64,000 nt of DNA from Nostoc sp. FACHB-152 (GTDB lineage Bacteria; Cyanobacteriota; Cyanobacteriia; Cyanobacteriales; Nostocaceae), in the NCBI RefSeq assembly GCF_014697475.1, contig NZ_JACJRV010000017.1:1-64000 (forward strand), written 5' to 3'. Within the stretch, counting starts at the first letter, position 1. Each line of letters begins with the position of its first letter. Under the pieces are notes generated by a model, which was given only the letters and a program-made list of their open reading frames with translations, ran no database searches and was not told where the DNA came from. This document shows positions 9,530-18,920 of this stretch, in pieces. Made by a program: the position numbers and the translations under genes.

Positions 9530-12500
9530 ATGTCATCTAAACGCCAGCAACTTAAGTTTATAAAAAAAATATTCAAGCTAAATCAGCGTTTTTTCTCTGC
9601 AATCAAAAAGCAATTGATTTGGCTACTGCGAAGCTTATTTATTAGTAAAAGACAGCGAAGTGCTGTCAATGCTGGTTTTGTGCTGCCTACAGTTGCAATG
9701 GTAGCTTTAGTAGTTGTTCTACTAACAACCGCAATTTTATTTAGGTCTTTTGAGCGTGCTAAAAATGCCAGTAATGTACGAGTCAATGAGGTGGTTCTAA
9801 ATGCTGCTACCCCAGCACTTGATCGTGCTAGAGCTAAGATAGATGCTTTACTTGAAGACCCAACATTGCCACGGGGTACTCCCTCTGATAATGCTTTATA
9901 TATTGCGCTTACAAAAGATAAGTATCTATTAGGTGATGAGACTCGTCTAAAACTAGCTTTTGATATCAATAATGATGGTGATATCGATGTCACTTCCACA
10001 ACTAATAACTTATTAGAAAATGATGAAACCCTAAAAACAGCTTGGAAATATGCAGTTGATACAGACAATAATGGGTTAAAAGATACTTTAACTCTTTATG
10101 GAATCTACTTTCGTACTCCTAGCAGAGATTCTCAAGGAAAGTTTAATCGTAAAAGAAATCCATTAGAAGCCAGAACTCCACCAATGGATAATGCGTTGAA
10201 CAATCAGCAGTGTAGCAGCGCATCTGGTTTTTCTAGCTTAGTAGGTAACTCCAGTTGGTATCAGCTGCAATCGGGTAATCTTGGTAAAAGCTTTTTTGTC
10301 TACACAGTTAATGTGCCGCTTACCCAAGCAACATATGACGCATTAGCTAATAAAACTGGATACGAACCATACAAAGGTAACAAAAGTGTTGTAGCTTTAG
10401 AGTTTCAGCAAGATCGTAGCCGTGTTCCTCTACCAAATAATGCCGTTTGGTTTGAAAATGATCTAGAAATTATAGTTGGTTCTACAAATTTATTACTGAA
10501 TGGCAGAATTCACACCAACGGTAATTTACTAGTAGGAAGAGGTACTGGTACCATCACTCTGCGGCAAGTTAGTAGCAAAACATCCTGTTTCTACAATCAA
10601 GAGAACGGACTGATTAGTGTTGGCGGGAATGTTGGTACAGGAAATGTCAATCAGAGTGCTGATCAAAGTGGAGTAACTGTTGACCTTTATCGAGGTTTTG
10701 GGCAAGGAATTGCTACAGCTCTAATCAGTGGCTCAGGCACTACTGAAAAATCTACAGGCAGTTCTGGTGGTTCACAAATCGGATTTAATGACACTGCGTA
10801 TAATCAACGCATTGCTCAAATGAAGACAGATGGGTTGGCTTTATGTACAACCTGTCAAGGTGCTGCTACTACTAGTGCTTTCCTAACTGCTGTTCAGGGT
10901 AGTTCATATCCGGATGATGTGAAAAAGAATGTGGCAGCAAAAGTTGAAAGTACAGATGATGTTATTACAGCTAAAAATGTCCTGGCAGACGAAGTAGAAA
11001 TTTATTTAAAGGACAGGACAAGACGAGTACCTTTTGCTGAAGTTCCTAGTGGAAGTTCAGGGACAACTGGTTACACAGCTATTGCTATCAACTTAGAACC
11101 TCAAGCTGCATGGCGAGAACCAATAAACACTAGTAATCAGTTGACTGGTACATCTATCTCTTTAAATGCCACTAAACTCTCAGCAACATATCCCACATTT
11201 CAAAAACAAAAGGCTATTCAGATATATATAGGCGATCGCGCTTTTGTGGGCAATAATCTACCTGCTAGATGGTTATTAAATAGTAAATATGTTGGGACAG
11301 AAGGGAAACAATTCGTTAAAAATAGTTCTGGTGCTAGTGTTAACTGGACTGAACCACCTACTACTATTGGCCCTGCACAAAATCAAGCTAGATGGCGCAA
11401 TACCCAAATACAAGCACTCGCAGATTTAGGTATCTCAGAACGGAGTGGCTTTTGGGAAGAAAAAGCGGCTGAGAATCCTATGAACGATTTAGATAATGTG
11501 GGTGGGGTAAGAATAGTTACGGGTGCAGGTATATATGTTGATGGTTTTGGTAGTACTGTTGACACAACAAATGGCCCATTCTACCCTCGTGGTCTACGTT
11601 CATTTTTCTCAGCCCCCTCAACAACAGATGCTACAGTCGTCTGGCCTGACACTATGCCGATGTTAAATGTCGCAGACATAAATAAAAAAGGCGACTTACT
11701 CATGCGCGCCACTGCTGTCTACCACTATAAAATAGACTATGGCACTGACCAGGAACCTATTGCTTGCGTAAGTAGCTACTACGACCCTTCACATCCAGTA
11801 GTAGCTAAAAACAAAGTCAATATTGATGGTGGATATGGTGTAGATACCACCTATGGTCGCTCAAACAACGGTATTGTTTACGATTACCCAGGCAGAAGCA
11901 CATTTACATCCAACAAAAAGCTTCTGGAACTACAAAGTAATTTGAAATTCCCGAATGGGCGTTGGGTGAATAAACCTTTAAAAGATGCCTTAGCAAAAAT
12001 TGGCACTGGCACTACAGTACCTAGCACAGGCTTACAAATAGCTGACTATTCAGCAATTGATACTGCACTTTGTGCTATCTCGATTTTGAATAATGAAGCT
12101 GGTTTTGCTACCTCGTTAACAAACAAACCCCCGCATGGTGCTATTAAAGAAGCAACCTTTCTAGATGCTAGAGAGGTAAAACAGATTGGTGCATCCAGTA
12201 CATCAACTAACTACGATCTCGACTTAGAACAGCGTCAACCCTTAGAAATTCGAGTCACTGATATTGATGTAAGTAAATTAGCTAGCACAGCGATTGGCTC
12301 TAATGAGTACCTACTACCTTACAGTGGCATTATTTATGCCACCAGAGAAGATGCCTTACGCGATGCTAGTGACACATCTACTGAATCAGAGTTACTCAGC
12401 CCCACAGATTTCAAGCTTGACCCTACACGTCGTCCAAATGGCATTCGCTTAATCAATGGTGAAACTTTAGCCAGAAACCCTGCTACTAATAACAATGCTT

Positions 12501-14383
12501 ACAATTCCAGAGAAAAAGGATTGATTTTTGTTACTAATTTACCTGGATATATTAAAGGTAAATTTAACGCACACCAACCAAGTCTGGGCAGCACAACAGA
12601 ACTGGAAGAGTTCACAGAAAAAGAACCAGATACTAATTTCTATGAGCGTAGTACAGCAGAAACTCGATTTGCTTGTCGTCCTGGTAGACCGGGTTGTCCC
12701 TCGTTGGCTGGTGATTATTGGCGTTCAGCAACTATCATTGCTGATTCAATGACTTTACTCTCTAGCGGTTATGTAGATGGGTTCCGCAGTGATGGCGACT
12801 ATCATCTCAACAATAATAGTGGCATTGCAATGGATGCCACTGATTCTGCTAGAGCAAAGCGACTCAAAAATGGCTTCTGGGAAAACTATTTTGCAACCAA
12901 TGGAACTTGGTGGCAAACCAGTGGAGATAATCAAAATTTTCCTAAAACAGATGCAGGTTCTTATGTACGTAACGGCGTAACACCAATTCAACGACGGATT
13001 AATAATTTCCCAATGTATATTATGGAAATGTGCCGTAAGCCGTTAATTGAGCAATGTGAACCCGGTGATTGGGTAGTCGGGTTTGACATCAATGGTGATG
13101 GTAATTTAAGCAATACTGCACAAAATTACAGCATTGTAGTTGCAGGTACTACATTCACATTCACATTCACTGAAAGCCAAATTAAGTCTCATCAGTTGGG
13201 ACAAGCTATTATTTTTGCTTACGGTTCTAATGTGATTGATAAAGATAAAAACAACATACTTATTAGGGGTGAACTCGATCCCACAACTGCATTCTCTACA
13301 GGTACTAATAGTAAAAGTATCAGAGATAGGCTTGGTGCTGGTGATACAGGCAATAAATTGGCATTAATGCCAGGTGATCAATTTTACCCACGCCGCGTTG
13401 CTTTTGCCCGCAACCCATCTAATAACCAACTAATCAAAGTCAGCACCAGTCCCGATATTTATAAACCTTTGGGTGTAGGTTGTCCTCTTGATATGACAGC
13501 TAGTGCATTTGCTAACAATGGGTGCAGTTATGGTGGTTCAAGCGAATACACTCATTTCGGTAAAAAGGGATCTAGTGCCTTGTGGTTTAGAACCATACTA
13601 TCAAGTGCTACCGATCCCACTGATATTGCTAATGCACGCTACAACACTAGTCAGTCTCTATTTTATGAACCTCCTACTGACCCCGATGGCCAGCCACGTT
13701 TAATTCCAGTGTTACAAATTCACAATCCAAACGATAACAGTGGCATCAGCGGTTCTAGCGTTAGAGATGATGATACAGCAGTAGCAAATGGAGATGATTT
13801 TAGAACTCGTTGGCTACAAGTTGCTAATGGTAGCACTACATTTAACGCGACGTTTGTCATAGGAAACAGCCCTAGTAGACCAGAGGAAACCTCAGCAGGT
13901 TTACAAAACTTTGTGCGGTTTGTGGAAGACTGGAGAGATAGTACAGGAAACGAAGTACCAGCTAAAATCAGTGGCAGCTTTATTCAATTGAAACGGAGTA
14001 CCTACTCCACAGCGCCTATTTCACCAATTTTTAGTAACAGAACCGCAACCACATCTTCTCTCACTGATAACTTGAGTCTATTTGACTACGCCTTAGACAC
14101 TTATCCAACGCAAAACCTAAATGGTCTATTACCTTTTTACTCACCACCAGAAAGAGCTTGGGGGTTTGATTTAGGGCTGTTATCAGAACAACCAGACTTG
14201 TTTGCTCAAAGGTTTACCTTGCCTTCAACCGGTCGTCCAAGTGAGTTCTTTAGAGAAGTCGGTCGGGATGATACTTGGGTAAAAACATTGCTTTGCGCTG
14301 GTGAACCAGCTTCAGGAGGCTCTTACTCAGCAGCCGTTCCGAATGAATATCGTAGTGGATGTCCATCCATTCCAAATGATTAA
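9530..14383 (+). CDS. hpsA: hormogonium polysaccharide protein HpsA
   Basis: A very large secreted or surface protein (1617 residues from ATG 9530; the frame also allows TTG 9449). It heads the hps gene order, which identifies it with HpsA, a protein of unknown biochemical role linked to hormogonium polysaccharide. After a basic N-terminus comes NAGFVLPTVAMVALVVV, a pilin-like hydrophobic helix following a Gly-Phe, but with Thr instead of the usual Glu at +5. The rest is a Ser/Thr/Asn-rich exported-type sequence with few lysine-rich runs. Three DxNxDG-type calcium-loop motifs occur (DINNDGDIDVT at about 9962, DTDNNGLKD at 10058, DINGDGNLSN at 13085). A hexanucleotide repeat near 13150-13170 encodes TFTFTF. 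Start 9530 is preferred because the residues before it resemble no leader. hpsB follows after 34 bases. Confidence 0.85.
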   Translation: MSSKRQQLKFIKKIFKLNQRFFSAIKKQLIWLLRSLFISKRQRSAVNAGFVLPTVAMVALVVVLLTTAILFRSFERAKNASNVRVNEVVLNAATPALDRARAKIDALLEDPTLPRGTPSDNALYIALTKDKYLLGDETRLKLAFDINNDGDIDVTSTTNNLLENDETLKTAWKYAVDTDNNGLKDTLTLYGIYFRTPSRDSQGKFNRKRNPLEARTPPMDNALNNQQCSSASGFSSLVGNSSWYQLQSGNLGKSFFVYTVNVPLTQATYDALANKTGYEPYKGNKSVVALEFQQDRSRVPLPNNAVWFENDLEIIVGSTNLLLNGRIHTNGNLLVGRGTGTITLRQVSSKTSCFYNQENGLISVGGNVGTGNVNQSADQSGVTVDLYRGFGQGIATALISGSGTTEKSTGSSGGSQIGFNDTAYNQRIAQMKTDGLALCTTCQGAATTSAFLTAVQGSSYPDDVKKNVAAKVESTDDVITAKNVLADEVEIYLKDRTRRVPFAEVPSGSSGTTGYTAIAINLEPQAAWREPINTSNQLTGTSISLNATKLSATYPTFQKQKAIQIYIGDRAFVGNNLPARWLLNSKYVGTEGKQFVKNSSGASVNWTEPPTTIGPAQNQARWRNTQIQALADLGISERSGFWEEKAAENPMNDLDNVGGVRIVTGAGIYVDGFGSTVDTTNGPFYPRGLRSFFSAPSTTDATVVWPDTMPMLNVADINKKGDLLMRATAVYHYKIDYGTDQEPIACVSSYYDPSHPVVAKNKVNIDGGYGVDTTYGRSNNGIVYDYPGRSTFTSNKKLLELQSNLKFPNGRWVNKPLKDALAKIGTGTTVPSTGLQIADYSAIDTALCAISILNNEAGFATSLTNKPPHGAIKEATFLDAREVKQIGASSTSTNYDLDLEQRQPLEIRVTDIDVSKLASTAIGSNEYLLPYSGIIYATREDALRDASDTSTESELLSPTDFKLDPTRRPNGIRLINGETLARNPATNNNAYNSREKGLIFVTNLPGYIKGKFNAHQPSLGSTTELEEFTEKEPDTNFYERSTAETRFACRPGRPGCPSLAGDYWRSATIIADSMTLLSSGYVDGFRSDGDYHLNNNSGIAMDATDSARAKRLKNGFWENYFATNGTWWQTSGDNQNFPKTDAGSYVRNGVTPIQRRINNFPMYIMEMCRKPLIEQCEPGDWVVGFDINGDGNLSNTAQNYSIVVAGTTFTFTFTESQIKSHQLGQAIIFAYGSNVIDKDKNNILIRGELDPTTAFSTGTNSKSIRDRLGAGDTGNKLALMPGDQFYPRRVAFARNPSNNQLIKVSTSPDIYKPLGVGCPLDMTASAFANNGCSYGGSSEYTHFGKKGSSALWFRTILSSATDPTDIANARYNTSQSLFYEPPTDPDGQPRLIPVLQIHNPNDNSGISGSSVRDDDTAVANGDDFRTRWLQVANGSTTFNATFVIGNSPSRPEETSAGLQNFVRFVEDWRDSTGNEVPAKISGSFIQLKRSTYSTAPISPIFSNRTATTSSLTDNLSLFDYALDTYPTQNLNGLLPFYSPPERAWGFDLGLLSEQPDLFAQRFTLPSTGRPSEFFREVGRDDTWVKTLLCAGEPASGGSYSAAVPNEYRSGCPSIPND

Positions 14384-14417
14384 ATATCAAACCTTTGACA
14401 ATATAGGGTAAATTGCC

Positions 14418-15128
14418 ATGATAGGGAAACAAACTAGCAAACAACAGTTAAGAAAAACTGAAGTAGCCAAGCCAGTAATATCTTATCTACTGCGTCGTAC
14501 TGAGGGTTTTACGATTGTTGAATCTTTGATAGCGATAGTTGTAGTGAGTATTTTGCTAGTGGCGATCGCTCCGGTGCTTTCCCTATCTGTAGCTACCCGT
14601 GTACAATCTCGACGAGTAGAATTAGCCACCCAAGCTGCTAAAGCTTACATCGATGCAGTCAGAACTCAAAAAGTTACAGCACCAACAGAAAGTGGAACCT
14701 ACACTCCTTCTACTAATCCTGCTCCCACAGCTACAGGGACTTTGACTTGTACTGCTAACTCTTACTGCACAGCACCAGCCCCAACAACATCACAACTATA
14801 TTGTGTCGATTTGGACAGTAGTAATAGTTGTGAAATTACCAGTCTCACAGATATGGTTGTGCAGGCTTTTCGCTACAACCCAAATAATAGCAATAGCAAT
14901 AATGCGATTACTGGATACACTTTGGGGTTACGTGTTTACAGGGCAGATGCTTTTAAAGGCAGCACTACTTTACTAAAAAACAATCCAACAAAGACAACAC
15001 AAAATCCTTTTACTGGAGGCATAGGTCAGCGTACCGCACCTTTAGTAGAAATGACAGCAGATATTAGTGACACTGTACCTAAATATAGTGATCTTTGCGC
15101 CCGCTTTACTGGTGGTTGCAGCAACTAA
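14418..15128 (+). CDS. hpsB: pseudopilin HpsB
   Basis: A 236-residue type IV pilin-like protein. A 30-residue polar leader ends in Gly, followed by FTIVESLIAIVVVSILLVAI. Prepilin peptidase should cut between Gly30 and Phe31, and Glu at +5 of the mature protein is present. The globular part is Thr/Ser/Pro-rich with several Cys (TCTANSYCTA). It is the first of three consecutive pseudopilin genes after hpsA, the order known for the Nostoc hps locus, where such proteins are thought to build a secretion pseudopilus for polysaccharide. Prepilin peptidase and assembly ATPase are not in this window. Confidence 0.85.
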   Translation: MIGKQTSKQQLRKTEVAKPVISYLLRRTEGFTIVESLIAIVVVSILLVAIAPVLSLSVATRVQSRRVELATQAAKAYIDAVRTQKVTAPTESGTYTPSTNPAPTATGTLTCTANSYCTAPAPTTSQLYCVDLDSSNSCEITSLTDMVVQAFRYNPNNSNSNNAITGYTLGLRVYRADAFKGSTTLLKNNPTKTTQNPFTGGIGQRTAPLVEMTADISDTVPKYSDLCARFTGGCSN

Positions 15129-15170
15129 ATTTCATTGTTAGTTATATGTCAATAACAGCAAATTTGCAAA

Positions 15171-16157
15171 ATGATGAATGCACTTAAATTTATTTTAATT
15201 AGCCAATTAAAGCATTCCCAAAAACATCAGGCAATAAACGGCTTTACCTTAATTGAATTGCTAGTAGCTATGATCATAGCCGTCATGGTCATAACTCCTT
15301 TAATGCTATTTATGGTCAATGTTTTAAATAGCGATCGTCAAGAACAAGCAAAAGCAACTACCGAACAAGAGTTACAGTCTGCGCTTGATTATATGGCACG
15401 CGATTTACAACAAGCAGTCTATATCTATGATGCTGATGGAGTGACGAGAAACCGAAATACTACAGATCTCACTTTGTCAGGAATTCAAGATCAAATACCA
15501 CCAGTCAAAACTGCACCTAATTGTACTGACGCAACTGTTTGTAAACCAATACTTGTTTTTTGGAAACGCGAATTCATCCCTAATAGTGTTGGTGTTACTT
15601 CTACTACTCAGACCCAAGAATCATCAACCGATGACAACTATGCTTATTCGCTAGTTGGATACTATTTAATCACTAATACAAACGGGTCTAATTCAACTTG
15701 GTCTAAGCAAGCAAGGATTGGTAGATTTCAAATTCGAGGTGCAGTGAATGCCCTATACGCTAATAGCAAAGGAAACACAGCAGATACTGGTTTTAATCCT
15801 CCACCACTTGATTCAAATATTACTGCTACTACCCTTAAAGAAAGAATGAATCAATGGCAGACTTCATTAGCTGCGGGAACCAACTATACTCAACAAGTTA
15901 CAACTTTAGTTGATTATATTAGTACTACTGGCCCTTCAGTATCTGGTAGTTGCTCTAGCCCCAGACTTGTGGGAGATTTAACAACTGGATTTTATGCTTG
16001 TGTTGATGCTAACGAAGTCTTGGCACAAGTGTTTTTGAGAGGTAACGCACTTGCTCGCATACAAAGTAATAACTTGAACTACCAAAGTATTCAAAGTAGT
16101 TACTTTCCTAATTCAAGTATTAGAGTACAAGGACGCGGATTTCTATTTAATAAATAA
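15171..16157 (+). CDS. hpsC: pseudopilin HpsC
   Basis: A 328-residue pseudopilin with leader ending at Gly24 and mature start FTLIELLVAMIIAVMVI, keeping Glu at +5. Length and the RDLQQAVYIY stretch resemble PilW/GspJ-type minor pseudopilins. The C-terminal half has paired Cys. It starts at ATG 15171, 42 bases after hpsB. The next codon is also ATG, so either could be used. Role as in hpsB: part of the proposed polysaccharide-export pseudopilus, by position. Confidence 0.85.
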   Translation: MMNALKFILISQLKHSQKHQAINGFTLIELLVAMIIAVMVITPLMLFMVNVLNSDRQEQAKATTEQELQSALDYMARDLQQAVYIYDADGVTRNRNTTDLTLSGIQDQIPPVKTAPNCTDATVCKPILVFWKREFIPNSVGVTSTTQTQESSTDDNYAYSLVGYYLITNTNGSNSTWSKQARIGRFQIRGAVNALYANSKGNTADTGFNPPPLDSNITATTLKERMNQWQTSLAAGTNYTQQVTTLVDYISTTGPSVSGSCSSPRLVGDLTTGFYACVDANEVLAQVFLRGNALARIQSNNLNYQSIQSSYFPNSSIRVQGRGFLFNK

Positions 16158-16191
16158 ACTTTGTAAATTCTTTAGATAATTAAATATTAGT

Positions 16192-16875
16192 ATGCAAAAG
16201 ATAGGTTTATTTACAATAAAAAAAAATAATTACTGGCAAGCTTTCAAAATTTCTCAGCAACGAAATATAGCAAAAAGCTACCATACATCTGCTTACATTC
16301 AAAACGACGCTGGTTTTAGCTTAGTAGAAATGGTAGCAGTGACATTGATGATTGGAATATTGGCTCTTATCGCTCTTCCTAGTTGGCAAGGTTTTATGAA
16401 TAGACAACGAGTTGGTAAGGCTAACGATGCTGTTTTAGCAGCTTTACAACAAGCACAGCGAGAAGCCAAACAGAAAAAATTGAGTTACAGCGTTAGTTTT
16501 AGAACAGATAATAACATTCCGCAAATAGCAGTTGATCAGGGAACAACCCCTAGTAACTGGAGCAATTTAGGTGGAGATTTAGGAATTAAATCAGGACAAA
16601 TTGTATTAGGGACAAATCTCAGCGACATTAATACTGTTAGTAGCTCTGTTACTTATAGTTCTAGCTTTAATACAACTGCGCCACAAACAATCACTTTTGA
16701 TTACATGGGTATCTTAGCTCCTAAGCCTACTAATGGTAACGCTGCCGATACAGGTTTAAAAGTTGTCGTAGCTGAAGCTCAAGGAAATAGTGGAGCAGGA
16801 CGTACAAAGCGATGCGTAGTAATATCGACTATAATTGGGGCAATGCAAACTTTGAAAGACAATCAGTGTAATTAA
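16192..16875 (+). CDS. hpsD: pseudopilin HpsD (GspH/FimT-like)
   Basis: A 227-residue pseudopilin with an unusually long 41-residue leader before the cut site (Gly41/Phe42). The mature N-terminus is FSLVEMVAVTLMIGILALIA with Glu at +5. The following LPSWQGFMNRQRV and ALQQAQREAKQKK are typical of the GspH/FimT group. The C-terminus (TKRCVVISTIIGAMQTLKDN) is closely repeated in HpsH (ARRCVYVSTILGAMRKGKE), so these two are likely paralogues. It lies 34 bases after hpsC and 45 bases before hpsE. Confidence 0.85.
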   Translation: MQKIGLFTIKKNNYWQAFKISQQRNIAKSYHTSAYIQNDAGFSLVEMVAVTLMIGILALIALPSWQGFMNRQRVGKANDAVLAALQQAQREAKQKKLSYSVSFRTDNNIPQIAVDQGTTPSNWSNLGGDLGIKSGQIVLGTNLSDINTVSSSVTYSSSFNTTAPQTITFDYMGILAPKPTNGNAADTGLKVVVAEAQGNSGAGRTKRCVVISTIIGAMQTLKDNQCN

Positions 16876-16920
16876 ATAATTTCATCTATTTAGAAGAACA
16901 CAGTATATAACATCGTAAAG

Positions 16921-17886
16921 ATGACTAAGAACCTTGAATTTACTGTAGCTATACCAACTTACAACGGTGCTAGTCGTTTGCCTGAACTACTAGAACGACT
17001 GCGAAACCAAATTCAAACTGAAAATTTCACTTGGGAAATTATTGTTGTAGATAATAACAGCACAGATAATACTGCTCAAGTCATTCAAACTTATCAAGCA
17101 AACTGGCAATATTCTTACTCTTTAAAGTATCTATTTGAAGCTAAACAAGGAGCAGCTTATGCCAGAAAACGTGCGGTAGCAGAAGCTTCAGGCGAATTGA
17201 TAGGTTTTCTAGACGATGATAACTACCCATTACCAAATTGGGTAGCCGAGGCTTATGCTTTTGCTCAACAACATCCTAAAGCTGGAGCTTATGGTAGCCA
17301 AATTCACCCAGACTGGGAAGTAGAACCGTCAGAAGATTTCCAACGGCGTATTGCCCCTTTTTTAGCAATTACAGAGCGCGGAAATGTACCTCTACTCTAT
17401 GAAGTAAAAAAGAAATTGCTTCCTCCCTCTGCGGGACTGGTTGTTAGGCGACAAGCTTGGTTAGAGAGTGTACCAGAACAAACTATATTAACTGGTAGAA
17501 CTCCAGGTAGTATGCTGACCAGTGAAGATTTAGAAATGTTATGCTACATCCAAAAATCAGGCTGGGAAGTTTGGTACAACCCAAAAATGGAAATTTATCA
17601 CAAAATTCCAAAGTCTAGATTGCAAAAAGATTATTTATTACCATTTTTTAGGGGGATTGGACTTAGCCGTTACGTTACCAGAATGGTAAACATTAAACCT
17701 TTAAACAAACCATTACTGCTGGTAATTTATATGTTAAATGATTTACGTAAAATTATCTTCCACTTATTTAAATATGGTACAAAAATAAAAAAAGATTTAG
17801 TGCTTGCTTGTGAAATGGAATTATTTTTAAGTAGCTTTATTAGTCCTTTTTATTTAAGATATACCGGATATTTAGATAAAAAATAA
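16921..17886 (+). CDS. hpsE: family 2 glycosyltransferase HpsE
   Basis: A 321-residue GT-A fold glycosyltransferase. The N-terminus FTVAIPTYNGASRLPELL and IIVVDNNSTDNT are the nucleotide-sugar binding signature, and FLDDDNYP carries the acidic metal-binding motif. No long membrane helix is evident, so a cytoplasmic or membrane-associated enzyme is likely. It resembles the next gene over its whole length (PTYNGA, PNWVAEAYAFAQQHPKAGA versus PDWLLQSYTFGKEHPHAGA), pointing to tandem duplication. The sugar donor and acceptor cannot be read from sequence. Named by gene order in the hps locus. Confidence 0.85.
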   Translation: MTKNLEFTVAIPTYNGASRLPELLERLRNQIQTENFTWEIIVVDNNSTDNTAQVIQTYQANWQYSYSLKYLFEAKQGAAYARKRAVAEASGELIGFLDDDNYPLPNWVAEAYAFAQQHPKAGAYGSQIHPDWEVEPSEDFQRRIAPFLAITERGNVPLLYEVKKKLLPPSAGLVVRRQAWLESVPEQTILTGRTPGSMLTSEDLEMLCYIQKSGWEVWYNPKMEIYHKIPKSRLQKDYLLPFFRGIGLSRYVTRMVNIKPLNKPLLLVIYMLNDLRKIIFHLFKYGTKIKKDLVLACEMELFLSSFISPFYLRYTGYLDKK

Positions 17887-17909
17887 CCAAAATTTTTTGA
17901 GCTTTTATT

Positions 17910-18920
17910 ATGGCGGAAGCAGAAAACTATAATTTCAATATATCGGTAGTTATTCCTACATATAATGGTGCAGAACGCCTACCTAAAGTGTTAGATAGTT
18001 TGTTAGAACAACTTGGTACTGCAAATATTAGATGTGAAATTAATATTATTGATAATAACAGTTATGACAGAACATTTGATGTAGTTCAAAGTTATCATAA
18101 AAAATTTCCTAGTGATTATCCTATAAGGTATTTTTTAGAAAAACAGCAAGGAATTACTTTTGCAAGAATGCGGGGTGTAAATGAATCTAGAGGAGAATTT
18201 ATAGCTTTTTTAGATGACGATAATATACCTACGCCCGATTGGCTTTTGCAGTCTTATACCTTTGGTAAAGAACATCCCCATGCTGGTGCTTGGAGCGGTC
18301 AAATTCATGGTAATTTTGAAATAAACCCCCCAGAAAATTTTTCGAGAATCCAGGCTTTTTTGGCAATTAGAGAACATGGAGAACAAGCATATTTATTTGA
18401 TGCTGCTAATCTCAGACTTCCTCCTGGTGCTGCATTAGTTGTGCGACAAACAGCCTGGTTGGAAAGCGTTCCTCAAGATCCTCGACAATTAGTTTTTAAA
18501 GGCAGATTAGGAAAGTTGATGATCGGCGGTGATGATACCGAAATACTTTTATATCTTCATAGAAGGGGTTGGCAAATTTGGTACAATCCCGCCATGCATA
18601 TATATCATCAAATTCCCTGCTGGAGATTTGAAAGAGATTATTTATTGAATCTGGCACGTGGTTATGGCTTATGTATTTTTCAATTACGATTAATTAACGC
18701 TAAATCTTGGCAAAGACCTGTGATTTTTTGCAAAACGATTTTGGGAAATTTTCGCCGAATTATCCAGCATTTAATTAAATATAATTTCTACTTGAAAAGT
18801 GACCTAATTGCACTTTTTGAAATTAAGTTTTATTTTGCAAGTATGGTGAGTCCTTTTTACGCTTTAAAATGGTTTTTATTAAATAAATTTAACTTTACGG
18901 GCATTCACAATAAAATATGA
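17910..18920 (+). CDS. hpsF: family 2 glycosyltransferase HpsF
   Basis: A 336-residue GT2 enzyme with SVVIPTYNGAERLPKVL at the N-terminus, IIDNNSYDRTF in the donor site and FLDDDNIPTPDW as the metal-binding motif. The GGDDTEILLYLHRRGWQIWY region aligns with the SEDLEMLCYIQKSGWEVWY region of HpsE, supporting recent paralogy. Its stop overlaps the start of hpsG by 4 bases (ATGA), indicating coupled translation. Expected to add sugars to the hormogonium polysaccharide repeat unit; specificity unknown. Confidence 0.85.
   Translation: MAEAENYNFNISVVIPTYNGAERLPKVLDSLLEQLGTANIRCEINIIDNNSYDRTFDVVQSYHKKFPSDYPIRYFLEKQQGITFARMRGVNESRGEFIAFLDDDNIPTPDWLLQSYTFGKEHPHAGAWSGQIHGNFEINPPENFSRIQAFLAIREHGEQAYLFDAANLRLPPGAALVVRQTAWLESVPQDPRQLVFKGRLGKLMIGGDDTEILLYLHRRGWQIWYNPAMHIYHQIPCWRFERDYLLNLARGYGLCIFQLRLINAKSWQRPVIFCKTILGNFRRIIQHLIKYNFYLKSDLIALFEIKFYFASMVSPFYALKWFLLNKFNFTGIHNKI

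Noticed and set aside
13147-13170. ACATTC tandem repeat as a phase-variable tract
   Set aside because: Units of six bases keep the frame, so copy changes would not switch hpsA; only a short in-frame repeat.
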